Shown piece after piece: positions 51,251 to 60,931 of a stretch of 64,000 bases of DNA. The notes beneath the pieces are model-generated. The model saw only the letters and a list, made by a program, of their open reading frames with translations. It made no database searches and had not been told where the DNA came from. Every line of letters begins with the position of its first letter. Position 1 is the stretch's first letter. The stretch lies in contig NZ_JAGINO010000014.1 in NCBI RefSeq assembly GCF_017876115.1, forward strand, positions 62,001 to 126,000, given 5' to 3'. Origin of the DNA: Azospirillum picis. GTDB lineage: Bacteria > Pseudomonadota > Alphaproteobacteria > Azospirillales > Azospirillaceae. The position numbers were made by a program, and so were the translations under genes.

Positions 51251-53908
51251 TCAGCCGGCGGCCTCCAGGCTCTTGCTCGCCACTTCATAGACGTCGGGCG
51301 ACAGGCCCGGCGTGGCGACGATCCGCTCCAACTGGGCCTTCATCAGCGCCTGGCGTCCTGCGTCATACCGCCGCAGGCGGGAGAAGGGGCCCATCAGGCG
51401 GGCGGCAACCTGCGGGTTCATCGGATCGAGGCGCAACACCTGATCGGCGAGGAACCGGTATCCGGCACCGCCTGCATCATGGAAGCGGACCGGGTTGCCG
51501 TTGGCGAAGCCGCCGATCAGCGCATAGACCTTGTTGGGGTTCCGAATCTCGAAGGCCGGGTGGCCCAGGAGCGCCGTCACCTGCTCCAGCGCGTCGGGAC
51601 GATGGGACATCGCCTGCACGCCGAACCACTTGTCGACGACCAGCGCCTCGCCCTTCCAGCGCTCATAGAAGTCGGCCAACGCACCGTCACGCTCCGCCGA
51701 GGCGGCGTTGGAGAGGAACTGCAGGGCGGCGACCTCGTCGGTCATGCCCTGGGCGTTGCGGTACTGCGCCAGGCAGAGCGCCAGCGCCTCCTCGTCCTCC
51801 AGCGCCATCAGGTAGGCGAGGCAGAGATTCTTCAGCGCCCGTTTGCCGATCGCCGCCGCATCGACGGAGAACGGCTCCTGGCTGCTGTTGCGGCGGTAAT
51901 GGTCGAGGAAGCGCGGTCGCAGGCGGGCGGCCAGCGTCTTGCGCGCGAATTCCCGCACCGCATGGATCGCATCGGGATCGACCACCGCCATCTGTGTGCC
52001 GAGATAGGCCTCCGTCGGCAGCACCAGCGCCTGGGCGGCGAAGGCCGGGTCGCGGTCGGCATCGTCCAGGATCCTGGCGAAGGCGTCGGCATAGCCGTCG
52101 GGCAGCAGGAACTCGCGACCGGCCTGGCGGTCGGCGACCATCCCCAGCAGGATGCGGGTTCCCAGGATCTGCCCGGCCTCCCACCGGTTGAAGGCGTCGC
52201 TGTCGTGCGCCATCAGGAAGGTGAGGTCCTCGTCCGTCAGGTCGGTCCTCAGCTTCACCGGGGCGGAGAAGCCGCGCAGCAGCGACGGCACCGGACGGGC
52301 GGAGACGTCCCGGAAGGTGAAACTCTGCGTCGCGGCCGTGACGTGCAGGATGCGGCTGGTGCCGGCCGGCGCCTCCTCCCCCTCCAGGCGGAGCGGCAGG
52401 TCGCGGCCGTCGGGGCCGAGCAGGCCGACCACCAGCGGGATGTGCATCGGCTGCTTGGCCGGCTGGCCCGGCGTCGGCGGCACGGTCTGCGCCACCATCA
52501 ACGTGTAGGTCTTAGCCGCCGCGTCGTGGGTGCCGGACACCTGCAGTTCCGGCGTACCGGCCTGATGGTACCAGAGCTGGAACTGGCGGAGGTCGACACC
52601 GCTGGCATCCGCCATCGCTGCGACGAAGTCGTCGCAGGTCACCGCCTGCCCGTCATGGCGCTGGAAATAGAGGTCGATGCCCTTGCGGTAGTTCTCCGCG
52701 CCCAGCAGGGTGTGGATCATGCGGATGACTTCCGCACCCTTGTTGTAGACGGTGGGCGTGTAGAAGTTGTTGATCTCGACGTAGCTGTCGGGGCGCACCG
52801 GGTGGGCCATCGCGCCGGCATCCTCCTGGAACTGCACCGTGCGCAGCCCCTGGACGTCGGCGATGCGCTTGACCGCGCGCGAGTTCATGTCCGACGAGAA
52901 TTCCTGGTCGCGGAAGACGGTCAGACCTTCCTTCAGCGAGAGCTGGAACCAGTCGCGGCAGGTGACGCGGTTGCCTGTCCAGTTGTGGAAGTACTCGTGC
53001 GCGACCACCGCCTCGATGTTGAGGAAGTCGGTGTCGGTGGCGGTTTCCGGCTTGGCGAGAATGTATTTGGTGTTGAAGACGTTGAGCGACTTGTTTTCCA
53101 TCGCCCCCATGTTGAAGTCACCGACCGCGACGATGTTGAAGATCTCGAGGTCGTACTCCAGGCCATAGACCTCCTCGTCCCAGCGCATCGACTTGATCAA
53201 CGAGCGCATGGCGTGGTCGATCTTGTCCTCGTTGCCCGGCTCCACATAGATGCGCAGGGTGACGTCGCGCCCCGAGGCGGTGCGGAAGCGGTCTTCGCCA
53301 TGCACGAGGTTGCCGGCGACCAGTGCGAACAGGTAGCAGGGCTTGGGGAAGGGGTCCTCCCAGCGCGCCCAGTGGCGTCCGCCCTCCAGGTCGCCGGAAG
53401 CGGCGAGGTTGCCGTTGGACAACAGCACCGGATAGCGCGCCTTGTCCGCCGTGATGGTGGTGCTGTAGCGCGCCATCACGTCCGGCCGGTCCATGAAATA
53501 GGTGATCTTGCGGAAGCCTTCCGCCTCGCACTGGGTGCAGAAGTTGCCGGAGGACTTGTAGAGCCCTTCCAGCGCCGTGTTCTCCTGCGGCTTGATGCGG
53601 ACGACGGTTTCCAGCGTGAAGCTTTCCGGGACCTCGAGGAGGATCAGATGGTCGGGCGTCAGGGTGTAGTCGTCCGGCCCCAGCGTCCTGCCGTCGAGCG
53701 CCACCGACGCCAGCTCCAGCCGCTGCCCGTCAAGCGACAGCGGCTCGGCCGCGGCGTCGGCACGGGCCGGGTTGCGCCGGATCGCCAGCACGGCGCGCAC
53801 GGTGGTGACGTCCTCGCCCAGATCGACGAACAGGTCGACCGTGTCGATCAGATGCGCCGGCGGGCGATAGTCCTGGAGCCGGATGGCCTTCGGCGTGCCT
53901 TTGTCCAT
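51251..53908 (-). CDS. pepN: Aminopeptidase N
   Basis: 885 residues, M1 zinc metallopeptidase, cytoplasmic. The exopeptidase motif MGAMENKSLNVF and the zinc site VVAHEYFHNWTGNRVTCR with downstream E (SLKEGLTVF) are intact. The C-terminal domains of E. coli-type PepN are complete. Start MDKGTPKAIRLQDYRPP at 53908. Single gene. Confidence 0.96.
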   Translation of the reverse strand: MDKGTPKAIRLQDYRPPAHLIDTVDLFVDLGEDVTTVRAVLAIRRNPARADAAAEPLSLDGQRLELASVALDGRTLGPDDYTLTPDHLILLEVPESFTLETVVRIKPQENTALEGLYKSSGNFCTQCEAEGFRKITYFMDRPDVMARYSTTITADKARYPVLLSNGNLAASGDLEGGRHWARWEDPFPKPCYLFALVAGNLVHGEDRFRTASGRDVTLRIYVEPGNEDKIDHAMRSLIKSMRWDEEVYGLEYDLEIFNIVAVGDFNMGAMENKSLNVFNTKYILAKPETATDTDFLNIEAVVAHEYFHNWTGNRVTCRDWFQLSLKEGLTVFRDQEFSSDMNSRAVKRIADVQGLRTVQFQEDAGAMAHPVRPDSYVEINNFYTPTVYNKGAEVIRMIHTLLGAENYRKGIDLYFQRHDGQAVTCDDFVAAMADASGVDLRQFQLWYHQAGTPELQVSGTHDAAAKTYTLMVAQTVPPTPGQPAKQPMHIPLVVGLLGPDGRDLPLRLEGEEAPAGTSRILHVTAATQSFTFRDVSARPVPSLLRGFSAPVKLRTDLTDEDLTFLMAHDSDAFNRWEAGQILGTRILLGMVADRQAGREFLLPDGYADAFARILDDADRDPAFAAQALVLPTEAYLGTQMAVVDPDAIHAVREFARKTLAARLRPRFLDHYRRNSSQEPFSVDAAAIGKRALKNLCLAYLMALEDEEALALCLAQYRNAQGMTDEVAALQFLSNAASAERDGALADFYERWKGEALVVDKWFGVQAMSHRPDALEQVTALLGHPAFEIRNPNKVYALIGGFANGNPVRFHDAGGAGYRFLADQVLRLDPMNPQVAARLMGPFSRLRRYDAGRQALMKAQLERIVATPGLSPDVYEVASKSLEAAG

Positions 53909-54095
53909 GTGCCTTGTCTCTGCTCTGTCGTACGGGTCGGACCCCGCGGGTCAGGTCATATATGGGACCGGGCCGGGGGACGGGAACTGTAGCAAGGCGA
54001 AACAGGGCTGTCTGCCGCGGGATTGGGGAGGGAGGAAGACCGCGCCGCCGGTTCCGCCCCCCGAGAATGCCTCGGGAAACGGGCCGCCGGGATGG

Positions 54096-54539
54096 TCAGA
54101 CGACGCCGAAGACCGGACGGCGGAAACCCGCCTCGGTTTCGCCGGCAGCGAGAAACCAGTAGGGCTTCATCACCGCGAACTGCTGGTTGTCGTCGCGCAG
54201 CAGCACGTAGGCGCAATAGACGGTGTCGTCGACCGGGCGAAGGAAGGCGGAGATCCACGGGTTCTGCCGCGTCCCGATGTGACGGGCGTGGCCCAGCTTG
54301 CGCTCGATGTCGTTGCGGTAGCCGACCAGGACCGCCGCATGGCCTTGGCGAAAGGGCAGGGCGGCCAGTTCCCCGTAGTTCTGGAGGAGGCGCGGATTGC
54401 CGATTTCGGTTTCCTCCGCGTACCATTGGACCACTTCCATGTAGTCCTTGGCGCGGGCATTGGCGCGGTCGTATCGCGCCTGCTTCTGCGTCCCGGTCTG
54501 GCCGCCCGCGACCTTCTTCACAAAGCTGATGAGACCCAT
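54096..54539 (-). CDS. Hypothetical protein, 147 residues
   Basis: Reads MGLISFVKKVAGGQTGTQKQ at the start; later stretches are EVVQWYAEETEIGNPRLLQN and YRNDIERKLGHARHIGTRQN. It has no signal or membrane segment. I do not recognise the family. ATG 54539 follows GAGAGGGCGGCCCC. A much longer frame upstream runs antisense into a neighbour and is not real. Confidence 0.6.
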   Translation of the reverse strand: MGLISFVKKVAGGQTGTQKQARYDRANARAKDYMEVVQWYAEETEIGNPRLLQNYGELAALPFRQGHAAVLVGYRNDIERKLGHARHIGTRQNPWISAFLRPVDDTVYCAYVLLRDDNQQFAVMKPYWFLAAGETEAGFRRPVFGVV

Positions 54540-54655
54540 GGGGCCGCCCTCTCCCTCACTGTTCATACGAACGCTAACAGAGCAATCATGCCCTGCAAAA
54601 GGGTTATGGCCGGGAAGACCCGGCCTTGGACAGCAGGCAGCCTTGCGGATGCGCC

Positions 54656-55315
54656 TCAGCGCCGGGTCAGCATCTGGCGCCGGGCCAGGGCGCGGTGGAG
54701 CGACAGCCGCTGCTTGACCGTCTTCGGCCGGCCGCGGACGCCCGGGGCATAGAGCCCGTCGAGCAGGCCCTGCCCGAACATTTCCCAATTGCGCAGTGGA
54801 CCGGTGTCGAGATGCAGGAAATGCGAACTCGGGTACCAGCCGACACCACCACGCTTCAGGTCGAGCGCGCTGCGATGGGCGTCGGGCAGACGCGCCGGGA
54901 AGGTGACGTCGAGCGCGCGCCCCACGAGATGCTGGCTGTGCTCCGCCACCCCGAGCCCACGGCGGGCCAGCATGGCGTTGGTTTCCGGCGTGCGGAAGGC
55001 GGACAGGATGGTGGCGCGCGGCTGCCCCACCGCCTCCATCACGTCGGCCAGGAAATCCAGCGTCCCGACATCGACCGGGCCGCTCTTGTTGGCATGGTGG
55101 TCGCGCAGGAACGTCGCCAGGTCGCCCATGGCATCCGGCAACGGCCCATCGGCATCCCGGTAGGGACCGTCGAAGCTCTCGCCGGTGTGCATGTTCCTGA
55201 GGCTGAGGCGGCGTGGTGCCGACGGCGCGGCCAGCGCGCGGCCGGAAACCAGCACCAGGGCTCCGCAGGCGGCCAGCAGTGTGCGGCGCTTCAGGGAAAT
55301 TGGCGTGTCGGGCAT
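54656..55315 (-). CDS. YcbK/DUF882-family M15-like protein
   Basis: 219 residues. A twin-arginine-like start (LKRRTLLAACGALVLVSG) suggests export. The DUF882 peptidase M15-type zinc motif is AEHSQHLVGRALDVTF with the downstream HFLHLDTG. Such proteins act on cell-wall peptides or near LD-transpeptidases. In E. coli YcbK is encoded near ycbB. Start MPDTPISLKRRTLLA at 55315. Confidence 0.88.
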   Translation of the reverse strand: MPDTPISLKRRTLLAACGALVLVSGRALAAPSAPRRLSLRNMHTGESFDGPYRDADGPLPDAMGDLATFLRDHHANKSGPVDVGTLDFLADVMEAVGQPRATILSAFRTPETNAMLARRGLGVAEHSQHLVGRALDVTFPARLPDAHRSALDLKRGGVGWYPSSHFLHLDTGPLRNWEMFGQGLLDGLYAPGVRGRPKTVKQRLSLHRALARRQMLTRR

Positions 55316-55520
55316 GTGGGTGGGGAACTGTCCGGGCCAGGGGCGACGATGGTTCGGTGGGCGGCTTGGCAGGCGGGATGCCGGTCCTAGGCAGCCTCAA
55401 GGTCAACAAAATGGGTCCCCGGCCGCAACTGCAAAGTGGCGGCGCATGGCTGCGGCGCGCCTTTCCGGCGGCTCGACCCGCAACGGTCACCGGATGATCG
55501 GCCTGCGTTCGGCCACTTCC

Positions 55521-55958
55521 TCACCTGATGGCAAGAAGGATGACGCCGCCGGCGATCAGGGCAACGCCCACCCAGTTGATGCCGGACAGGCGCTCGCCGA
55601 GAAACAGGACGCCGAAGAGGGCGACCAGCACCACGCTGAGCTTGTCGACCGGGGCGACGCGCGAGGCCGGGCCGAGCTTCAGCGCCCGGAAATAGCACAG
55701 CCAGGACGTTCCGGTGGCGAGGCCGGACAGCAGCAGGAACAGCCAGGAGCGGGCCGGGACCGCCGACGGCGCCAGCGACTGGCCGGTTGCCACGACGATG
55801 GCGGCCAGCATCAGCACGACCACCAGCGTCCGGATCAGCGTGGCGACATCCGAGGCGACGCCGTCGACGCCGAGCTTGGCGAGGATGGCGGTCAATGCCG
55901 CGAAGCCGGCCGATCCAAGCGCCCACGCCACCCAGGCCGGAACAAGGCCACCGCTCAT
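55521..55958 (-). CDS. Single-domain EamA transporter
   Basis: 145 residues, five membrane spans; one EamA domain rather than the usual tandem pair. VPAWVAWALGSAGFAALTAI starts it, FLLLSGLATGTSWLCYFRAL and PVDKLSVVLVALFGVLFLGE are family hallmarks. Half-size EamA proteins work as dimers. Substrate unknown. Confidence 0.85.
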   Translation of the reverse strand: MSGGLVPAWVAWALGSAGFAALTAILAKLGVDGVASDVATLIRTLVVVLMLAAIVVATGQSLAPSAVPARSWLFLLLSGLATGTSWLCYFRALKLGPASRVAPVDKLSVVLVALFGVLFLGERLSGINWVGVALIAGGVILLAIR

Positions 55959-56073
55959 GATCCTGCATATCCTCCGGTTCGACAGGCCGGTTGCCGTCAG
56001 CCCTCCGCCGGGGCGGCCTGCATCGACAAGGCAGCCATGCCGCCGCCACCCTATTGAAGCAACAAGAAAATTT

Positions 56074-56094
56074 TGCAAATGAGAATTATTAGCG
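56074..56094. promoter_or_regulatory. Fur box upstream of siderophore transporter
   Basis: TGCAAATGAGAATTATTAGC-type sequence closely matches the bacterial Fur-box core (GATAATGATAATCATTATC); AATGAGAATTATTA is the hallmark. It lies 154 bases before the substrate-binding protein gene and is AT-rich against its surroundings. Confidence 0.8.
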
Positions 56095-56247
56095 TTATCG
56101 TCGCCGCCTGTACCGGTTCCGGGCGGCATACCGGTGCCCCGAACCGGCAGGAGAGTGCCGCCGATATCCGGCATCGCGCGGCCACCATCGGTCGCAGCAC
56201 CGAGGATGCCCGTGCCGGCGGCAACCACGACTCGCTTTGGAGTTTCA

Positions 56248-57192
56248 ATGACCATCGTGACACGGCGCAGAGAGGTGCTGACGGCCGGCCTCGCCCTGGG
56301 TCTCGCCGGGCTGCTGCCCATGCCGGGCTTCGCCCAGCAAAGCGGCGACGGGATCCTCGTCCGGCATGCGCGGGGTGAAACGCGGCTGACGAAGCCGGTC
56401 CGGAAGGTCCTGGTCTTCGACATGGCGGCCCTGGATACGCTGGATTCCCTCGGGGTTCCCGTCGCCGGCGTTCCGACGGGGCAGAAGCCCGCCCACCTCG
56501 CCAAGTACAACGGCGCTCCCTATGCGCCGATCGGCACCCTGTTCGAGCCCGACTACGAGGCGGTGAACGCGGCGGAGCCGGACCTGATCATCGTCGGGGG
56601 CCGGTCGGCCCCGAAATATGCCGAGCTGGCGGCCATCGCCCCGACCATCGACATGACGGTGAGGACCGACAGCTTCATCGCAAGTGCAGTGGAGAACGCG
56701 CAGACCCTTGGCCGGATCTTCGGCAAGGACGCCGAGGTCGACGCGAAGGTGAAGCACCTGCGCGCTTCGATCACCGACCTGAAGGCGACGGCCGCGGCGG
56801 CTGGGAAAGGGCTGCTGATCCTGACGACCGGCGGCAAGGTCAGCGCCTATGGTCCAGGCTCGCGCTTCGGCCTGCTCCACACCGACTATGGCGTCAGGCC
56901 GGCGGTGGAGACCCTGGAGGTGGCCAACCACGGCCAAGCCGTGTCCTTCGAATTCATCCTGCAGGCGAACCCCGACTGGTTGTTCGTCATCGATCGCGAT
57001 GCCGCCATCGGCCGGGAAGGGCAGTCGGCGCGCCAATTGCTGGACAACGACATCGTCCGCCGGACCACCGCCTGGCAGAAGGGGCAGGTGGCCTATCTGA
57101 ACGCCGGGAACTGGTACCTGGTTGGCGGCGGCCTGGCTGCGATGCAGCAGGACGTCGACGACATCAAGGCGGCGCTGTCCGGGAAGTCGTGA
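56248..57192 (+). CDS. Iron-siderophore ABC transporter, substrate-binding protein
   Basis: 314 residues, FepB/FatB/FecB family. A signal peptide (TAGLALGLAGLLPMPGFAQQ) with RRR at the N-terminus suggests Tat or Sec export. Core: VLVFDMAALDTLDSLGVPVA and EPDLIIVGGRSAPKYAELAA. It binds ferric siderophore, most like catecholate types (FatB/VctP). ATG 56248 has TTGGAG upstream. First gene of a four-gene operon under a Fur box. Confidence 0.9.
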   Translation: MTIVTRRREVLTAGLALGLAGLLPMPGFAQQSGDGILVRHARGETRLTKPVRKVLVFDMAALDTLDSLGVPVAGVPTGQKPAHLAKYNGAPYAPIGTLFEPDYEAVNAAEPDLIIVGGRSAPKYAELAAIAPTIDMTVRTDSFIASAVENAQTLGRIFGKDAEVDAKVKHLRASITDLKATAAAAGKGLLILTTGGKVSAYGPGSRFGLLHTDYGVRPAVETLEVANHGQAVSFEFILQANPDWLFVIDRDAAIGREGQSARQLLDNDIVRRTTAWQKGQVAYLNAGNWYLVGGGLAAMQQDVDDIKAALSGKS

Positions 57193-57253
57193 CGATGCCT
57201 GCATTCGGCGTTTCTCCCGCCCCTTTTCATGCCGCCGGGATCGGTCGGCCGGA

Positions 57254-58228
57254 ATGAGGTGGCTGCTTCCCGCTGCCGGCGGCGTGGTCGCGCTGGCGGC
57301 GGCGAGCCTGTTCGTCGGCGTCAGCGACGTGACGATGGGCTCCCTCTTCTCGCCCGGCGGGTCGGACGAGGCCGTGCAGATCCTGCTGGCCAGCCGTCTC
57401 CCGCGCACGCTGGCCCTGGTGCTGGCCGGGACGGCGATGGCGGTCTCCGGGCTGATCCTGCAGATGCTCGCCCGCAACAAATTCGTCGAGCCGTCCACCG
57501 CCGGCACCGCGGAATCGGCTGTATTCGGCATGCTGATGGTGACTCTGCTGGCTCCCGGCACGCCGATCATCGGCCGCATGCTGGTGGCGAGCCTGTGCGC
57601 GCTCGCCGGAACCACACTGTTCCTGGCGATCCTGCGGCGGATGCCCCTGCGCTCGCCGCTGGTGGTGCCGCTGGTCGGCCTCATGCTGGGGGCGGTCATC
57701 ACCGCCTCCACCGAATTCGTCGCCTACCGCTACGACCTGATGCAGTCGGTCCGCGCCTGGGAGACCGGCGACTTCTCCGGAGTGCTGCGCGGCCGCTACG
57801 AGCTGCTGTGGATCAGCGGCGTGCTGACCGCCGTCGCCTATGCCGCGGCGGACCGCTTCACCGTGGCGGGACTGGGGGAGGATTTCACCACCAACCTCGG
57901 CCTCGACTATCGGCGGGTGGTGGCGCTGGGGCTGGTCATCGTGTCCCTGGTCACCGCAGCCGTCATCGCCACCTGCGGCATGATCCCCTTCCTCGGGCTG
58001 GTCGTTCCCAACCTCGTCAGCCTGATGCACGGCGACAACATGCGCCGCTCGCTGCCTTGGGTGGCGCTGACCGGGGCGGGGCTGGTGCTGGCCTGCGACA
58101 TCGCCGGACGCCTGGTGATCCATCCCTACGAGATCCCGATCGGTACCACGATGGGTGTCGTCGGCAGCGGCCTGTTCCTCTACCTGCTGCTGCGCCGGAA
58201 CGCAGGGGGCACCGGCCGTGCAGCCTGA
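57254..58228 (+). CDS. Iron-siderophore ABC transporter, permease 1
   Basis: 324 residues, FecCD family, about nine spans. ASRLPRTLALVLAGTAMAVS is the family start and GMIPFLGLVVPNLVSLMHGD the contact motif with the ATPase. Pairs with the next permease, whose GTG start lies 11 bases inside this gene. Confidence 0.92.
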   Translation: MRWLLPAAGGVVALAAASLFVGVSDVTMGSLFSPGGSDEAVQILLASRLPRTLALVLAGTAMAVSGLILQMLARNKFVEPSTAGTAESAVFGMLMVTLLAPGTPIIGRMLVASLCALAGTTLFLAILRRMPLRSPLVVPLVGLMLGAVITASTEFVAYRYDLMQSVRAWETGDFSGVLRGRYELLWISGVLTAVAYAAADRFTVAGLGEDFTTNLGLDYRRVVALGLVIVSLVTAAVIATCGMIPFLGLVVPNLVSLMHGDNMRRSLPWVALTGAGLVLACDIAGRLVIHPYEIPIGTTMGVVGSGLFLYLLLRRNAGGTGRAA

Positions 58229-59186
58229 CCGCCGCCTCCTGCCGCCGGCCGCGACCATTGCGGCGCTGGGCGGCCTCACCGTCGTCTGCGTGCTGCTGTT
58301 CCTGACGCTGAACGCGCGGGGAAGCTGGAGCTTCGTGCTGAGCTTCCGCGGCACCAAGCTGGCGGCGATGGCCCTGGTCGGCGTCGCGGTCGCCACCTCC
58401 ACGGTGCTGTTCCAGACGATCACCAACAACCGCATCCTGACCCCGTCGATCATGGGGTTCGACGTCCTCTACCGGCTGATCCAGACGGTGCTGGTCTTCC
58501 AGCTCGGCTCGGCGGCGGTCGCGGCGCTCGATCCGCGGCTGCGCTTCGGCATCGAGGTCACGGCGATGGTGGCCTTCTCGTGGCTGCTCTACCGCTGGCT
58601 GTTCTCCGGCTCGCTGCGCGGGCTGCACCTGCTGATGCTGGTCGGGATCGTCTTCGGCGTGCTGTTCCGCAGCCTGGCCAGCTTCCTTCAGCGCATCATC
58701 GACCCCAACGAGTTCCTGGCGGTGCAGGACCGCCTGTTCGCCAGCTTCAACCGTGTCGACGCTCCATTGCTGGCGCTGTCCGCCGTCATCATCCTGGCGG
58801 TCTGCGCGGTCGTCTGGCGACAGGCCCGGATGCTCGACGTCTTGGCGCTGGGGCGGGAGGCGGCGATCAACCTCGGCGTCGACCACCGGCGGGCGGTGAT
58901 GCTGGTGCTGGTGCTGGTTTCGCTGCTGGTCAGCGTCTCCACCGCGCTGGTGGGGCCGGTGACCTTCTTCGGGCTGCTGGTCGCCAACCTCGCCCACCTG
59001 CTGGCCGACAGCCACCGGCACCGCGTGGTCCTGCCGGTCGCCGCCCTGCTCGCCGTGCTGACGCTGGTCGGCGGGCAGCTCGTGCTGGAACGGCTGCTCG
59101 GCTACGCCGGGGCGCTCAGCATCGTCATCGAGTTCCTCGGCGGCATCTTCTTCCTGGTCATTCTCGTGCGGAGGGCGGGCCGATGA
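58218..59186 (+). CDS. Iron-siderophore ABC transporter, permease 2
   Basis: 322 residues, FecCD family. LSFRGTKLAAMALVGVAVAT, NRILTPSIMGFDVLYRLIQT and VGPVTFFGLLVANLAHLL. GTG start overlaps permease 1; stop overlaps the ATPase start (ATGA). Coupled translation implies equal subunit supply. Confidence 0.92.
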   Translation: MQPDRRLLPPAATIAALGGLTVVCVLLFLTLNARGSWSFVLSFRGTKLAAMALVGVAVATSTVLFQTITNNRILTPSIMGFDVLYRLIQTVLVFQLGSAAVAALDPRLRFGIEVTAMVAFSWLLYRWLFSGSLRGLHLLMLVGIVFGVLFRSLASFLQRIIDPNEFLAVQDRLFASFNRVDAPLLALSAVIILAVCAVVWRQARMLDVLALGREAAINLGVDHRRAVMLVLVLVSLLVSVSTALVGPVTFFGLLVANLAHLLADSHRHRVVLPVAALLAVLTLVGGQLVLERLLGYAGALSIVIEFLGGIFFLVILVRRAGR

Positions 59187-59941
59187 TCGAGGTCCGGAAC
59201 ACCACCAAGTCCTATCGCGGCAGCATCGTGGTCGACGACGTGTCGATCTCGCTGCCGGCTGGCGGCGTCATCTCGCTGATCGGCCCGAACGGGGCGGGGA
59301 AGTCTACCCTGCTGTCGATCATCAGCCGCCTGCTCCCGGCATCGGCGGGTACGGTGACGGTCGACGGGATGGACGTGGCGACCACCCCCGGCGACGTGCT
59401 GGCGCGGCGCCTGTCGATCCTGCGGCAGGACAACCAGATGACCGCCAGGCTGACGGTCCGCGACCTCGTCGCCTTCGGCCGCTATCCCTACGGCAAGGGG
59501 CGGCTGACGGCGGAGGACGAAATCCACATCCGCCGGGTGATCGGTTACCTGGAGCTGGACGCCCATGCCGGCCGTTTTCTCGACGAGCTGTCCGGCGGCC
59601 AGCGCCAGCGCGCCTTCATCGCCATGGTGCTGTGCCAGGACACCGACTACGTCCTGCTCGACGAGCCGCTGAACAACCTGGACGTCAAGCACGCGGTGGC
59701 GATGATGAAGCTGTTCCGCCGCACCGCCGACGAGTTCGGCAAGACGGTGATCCTGGTGCTGCACGACATCAATTTCGCCTCCTGCTATTCCGACAGAATC
59801 GTGGCGATGCGCGACGGCCGCATCGTCTACGAAGGCCCGCCCGAGACGATCATCACGCCGGAGGTGATCCACGACGTCTACGGCGTCCGGGCCGACATCC
59901 ACGAGATCGACGGCAAGCGGATGGCGCTGTATTTCCGGTGA
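59183..59941 (+). CDS. Iron-siderophore ABC transporter, ATPase
   Basis: 252 residues, FepC type. Walker A GPNGAGKST near 35, signature LSGGQRQRAF near 138, Walker B YVLLDEPLNNLD, H-loop LVLHDINFASC. It powers the two permeases. ATG overlaps the upstream stop. Confidence 0.95.
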   Translation: MIEVRNTTKSYRGSIVVDDVSISLPAGGVISLIGPNGAGKSTLLSIISRLLPASAGTVTVDGMDVATTPGDVLARRLSILRQDNQMTARLTVRDLVAFGRYPYGKGRLTAEDEIHIRRVIGYLELDAHAGRFLDELSGGQRQRAFIAMVLCQDTDYVLLDEPLNNLDVKHAVAMMKLFRRTADEFGKTVILVLHDINFASCYSDRIVAMRDGRIVYEGPPETIITPEVIHDVYGVRADIHEIDGKRMALYFR

Positions 59942-59977
59942 CGGCCAGGGGAACGGGGAAGGGAGCGGGCAGGGGGA

Positions 59978-60787
59978 TCACCCCTCGCCGCGCTCCTCGC
60001 GTTTGGCCTGCTGCCAGAAGGCTTCCATCTCCTCCAGCGTGGCGTCCTGCGGCTTGCGGCTCCCGGCGGCCAGCAGGGCCTCGATGCGGTGGAAGCGGCG
60101 CTCGAACTTGGCGTTGGTGCCGCGCAGCGCCGCCTCGGGCTCGACCTTCAGCCGGCGGGCGAGATTGACCAGGGCGAACAGCAGGTCGCCCAGCTCGTCG
60201 GCCACCCGCTCCTGGGCGCCGCCATTGTTCATCTCCGCCCGCAGTTCGCGGACCTCCTCCTCGACCTTGTCGAGGATGTCGCGGGCGTCGGTCCAGTCGA
60301 AGCCGACGCGGGCCGCCCGGTTCTGCAGCTTGAGCGCCCGGGTCAGCGCCGGCAGCCCGGCGATGACACCCTCCAGCGCCGACGGTACCCGGCCTTCCTC
60401 GGCCGCCTTCGCGGCGCGCTCCGCGGCCTTGTGCTCCTCCCACCGCGAGGTCTGCTGGTCGGCGGTGTCGACCTCCTCGGGACCGAAGACGTGCGGGTGG
60501 CGGCGGATCATCTTGTCGGCGATGACCCCCGCGACCTCCTCGAAATCGAACAGCCCTTCCTCGCGGGCCATCTGACTGTAGTAGACGACCTGGAACAGCA
60601 GGTCGCCCAACTCCTCGCGCAGCGCGGCCTTGTCGTCCTTCTCGATGGCGTCGGCGACCTCGTAGGCCTCCTCGATCGTGTGCGGCGCGATGCTGCGGTA
60701 GGTCTGTTCGAGATCCCATGGGCATCCGCCATCGGGATCCCGCAGCCGCGCCATCACGTCGAGCAGCCGGTCGATGTTGCGGGTCAT
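59978..60787 (-). CDS. mazG: MazG nucleoside triphosphate pyrophosphohydrolase
   Basis: 269 residues. Hydrolyses noncanonical or excess NTPs. Two MazG domains: EEAYEVADAIEKDDKAALRE with ELGDLLFQVVYY, and EEVRELRAEMNNGG with DELGDLLFALVNLARRL. CPWDLEQTYRSIAPHTIEEA is the family start. Start at ATG 60787. Confidence 0.95.
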   Translation of the reverse strand: MTRNIDRLLDVMARLRDPDGGCPWDLEQTYRSIAPHTIEEAYEVADAIEKDDKAALREELGDLLFQVVYYSQMAREEGLFDFEEVAGVIADKMIRRHPHVFGPEEVDTADQQTSRWEEHKAAERAAKAAEEGRVPSALEGVIAGLPALTRALKLQNRAARVGFDWTDARDILDKVEEEVRELRAEMNNGGAQERVADELGDLLFALVNLARRLKVEPEAALRGTNAKFERRFHRIEALLAAGSRKPQDATLEEMEAFWQQAKREERGEG

Positions 60788-60931
60788 GTCGTGCCGTCTC
60801 CGGTTACGGGGCAGGAAGGGGAAGGGGCGACCATAGCCGACACGGCGGCGGGAAAGCCAGCCGAAGCGCCTCGGGGCAGCCGGCGGCATGCAGCCCATCC
60901 GACCGTCCTCGCCACACCCATCGGAGAGGCT

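Noticed and set aside
50702..53992. 1096-codon plus-strand frame across pepN
   Set aside because: Starts inside the cytochrome c region in another frame and runs antisense to pepN; composition typical of shadows.
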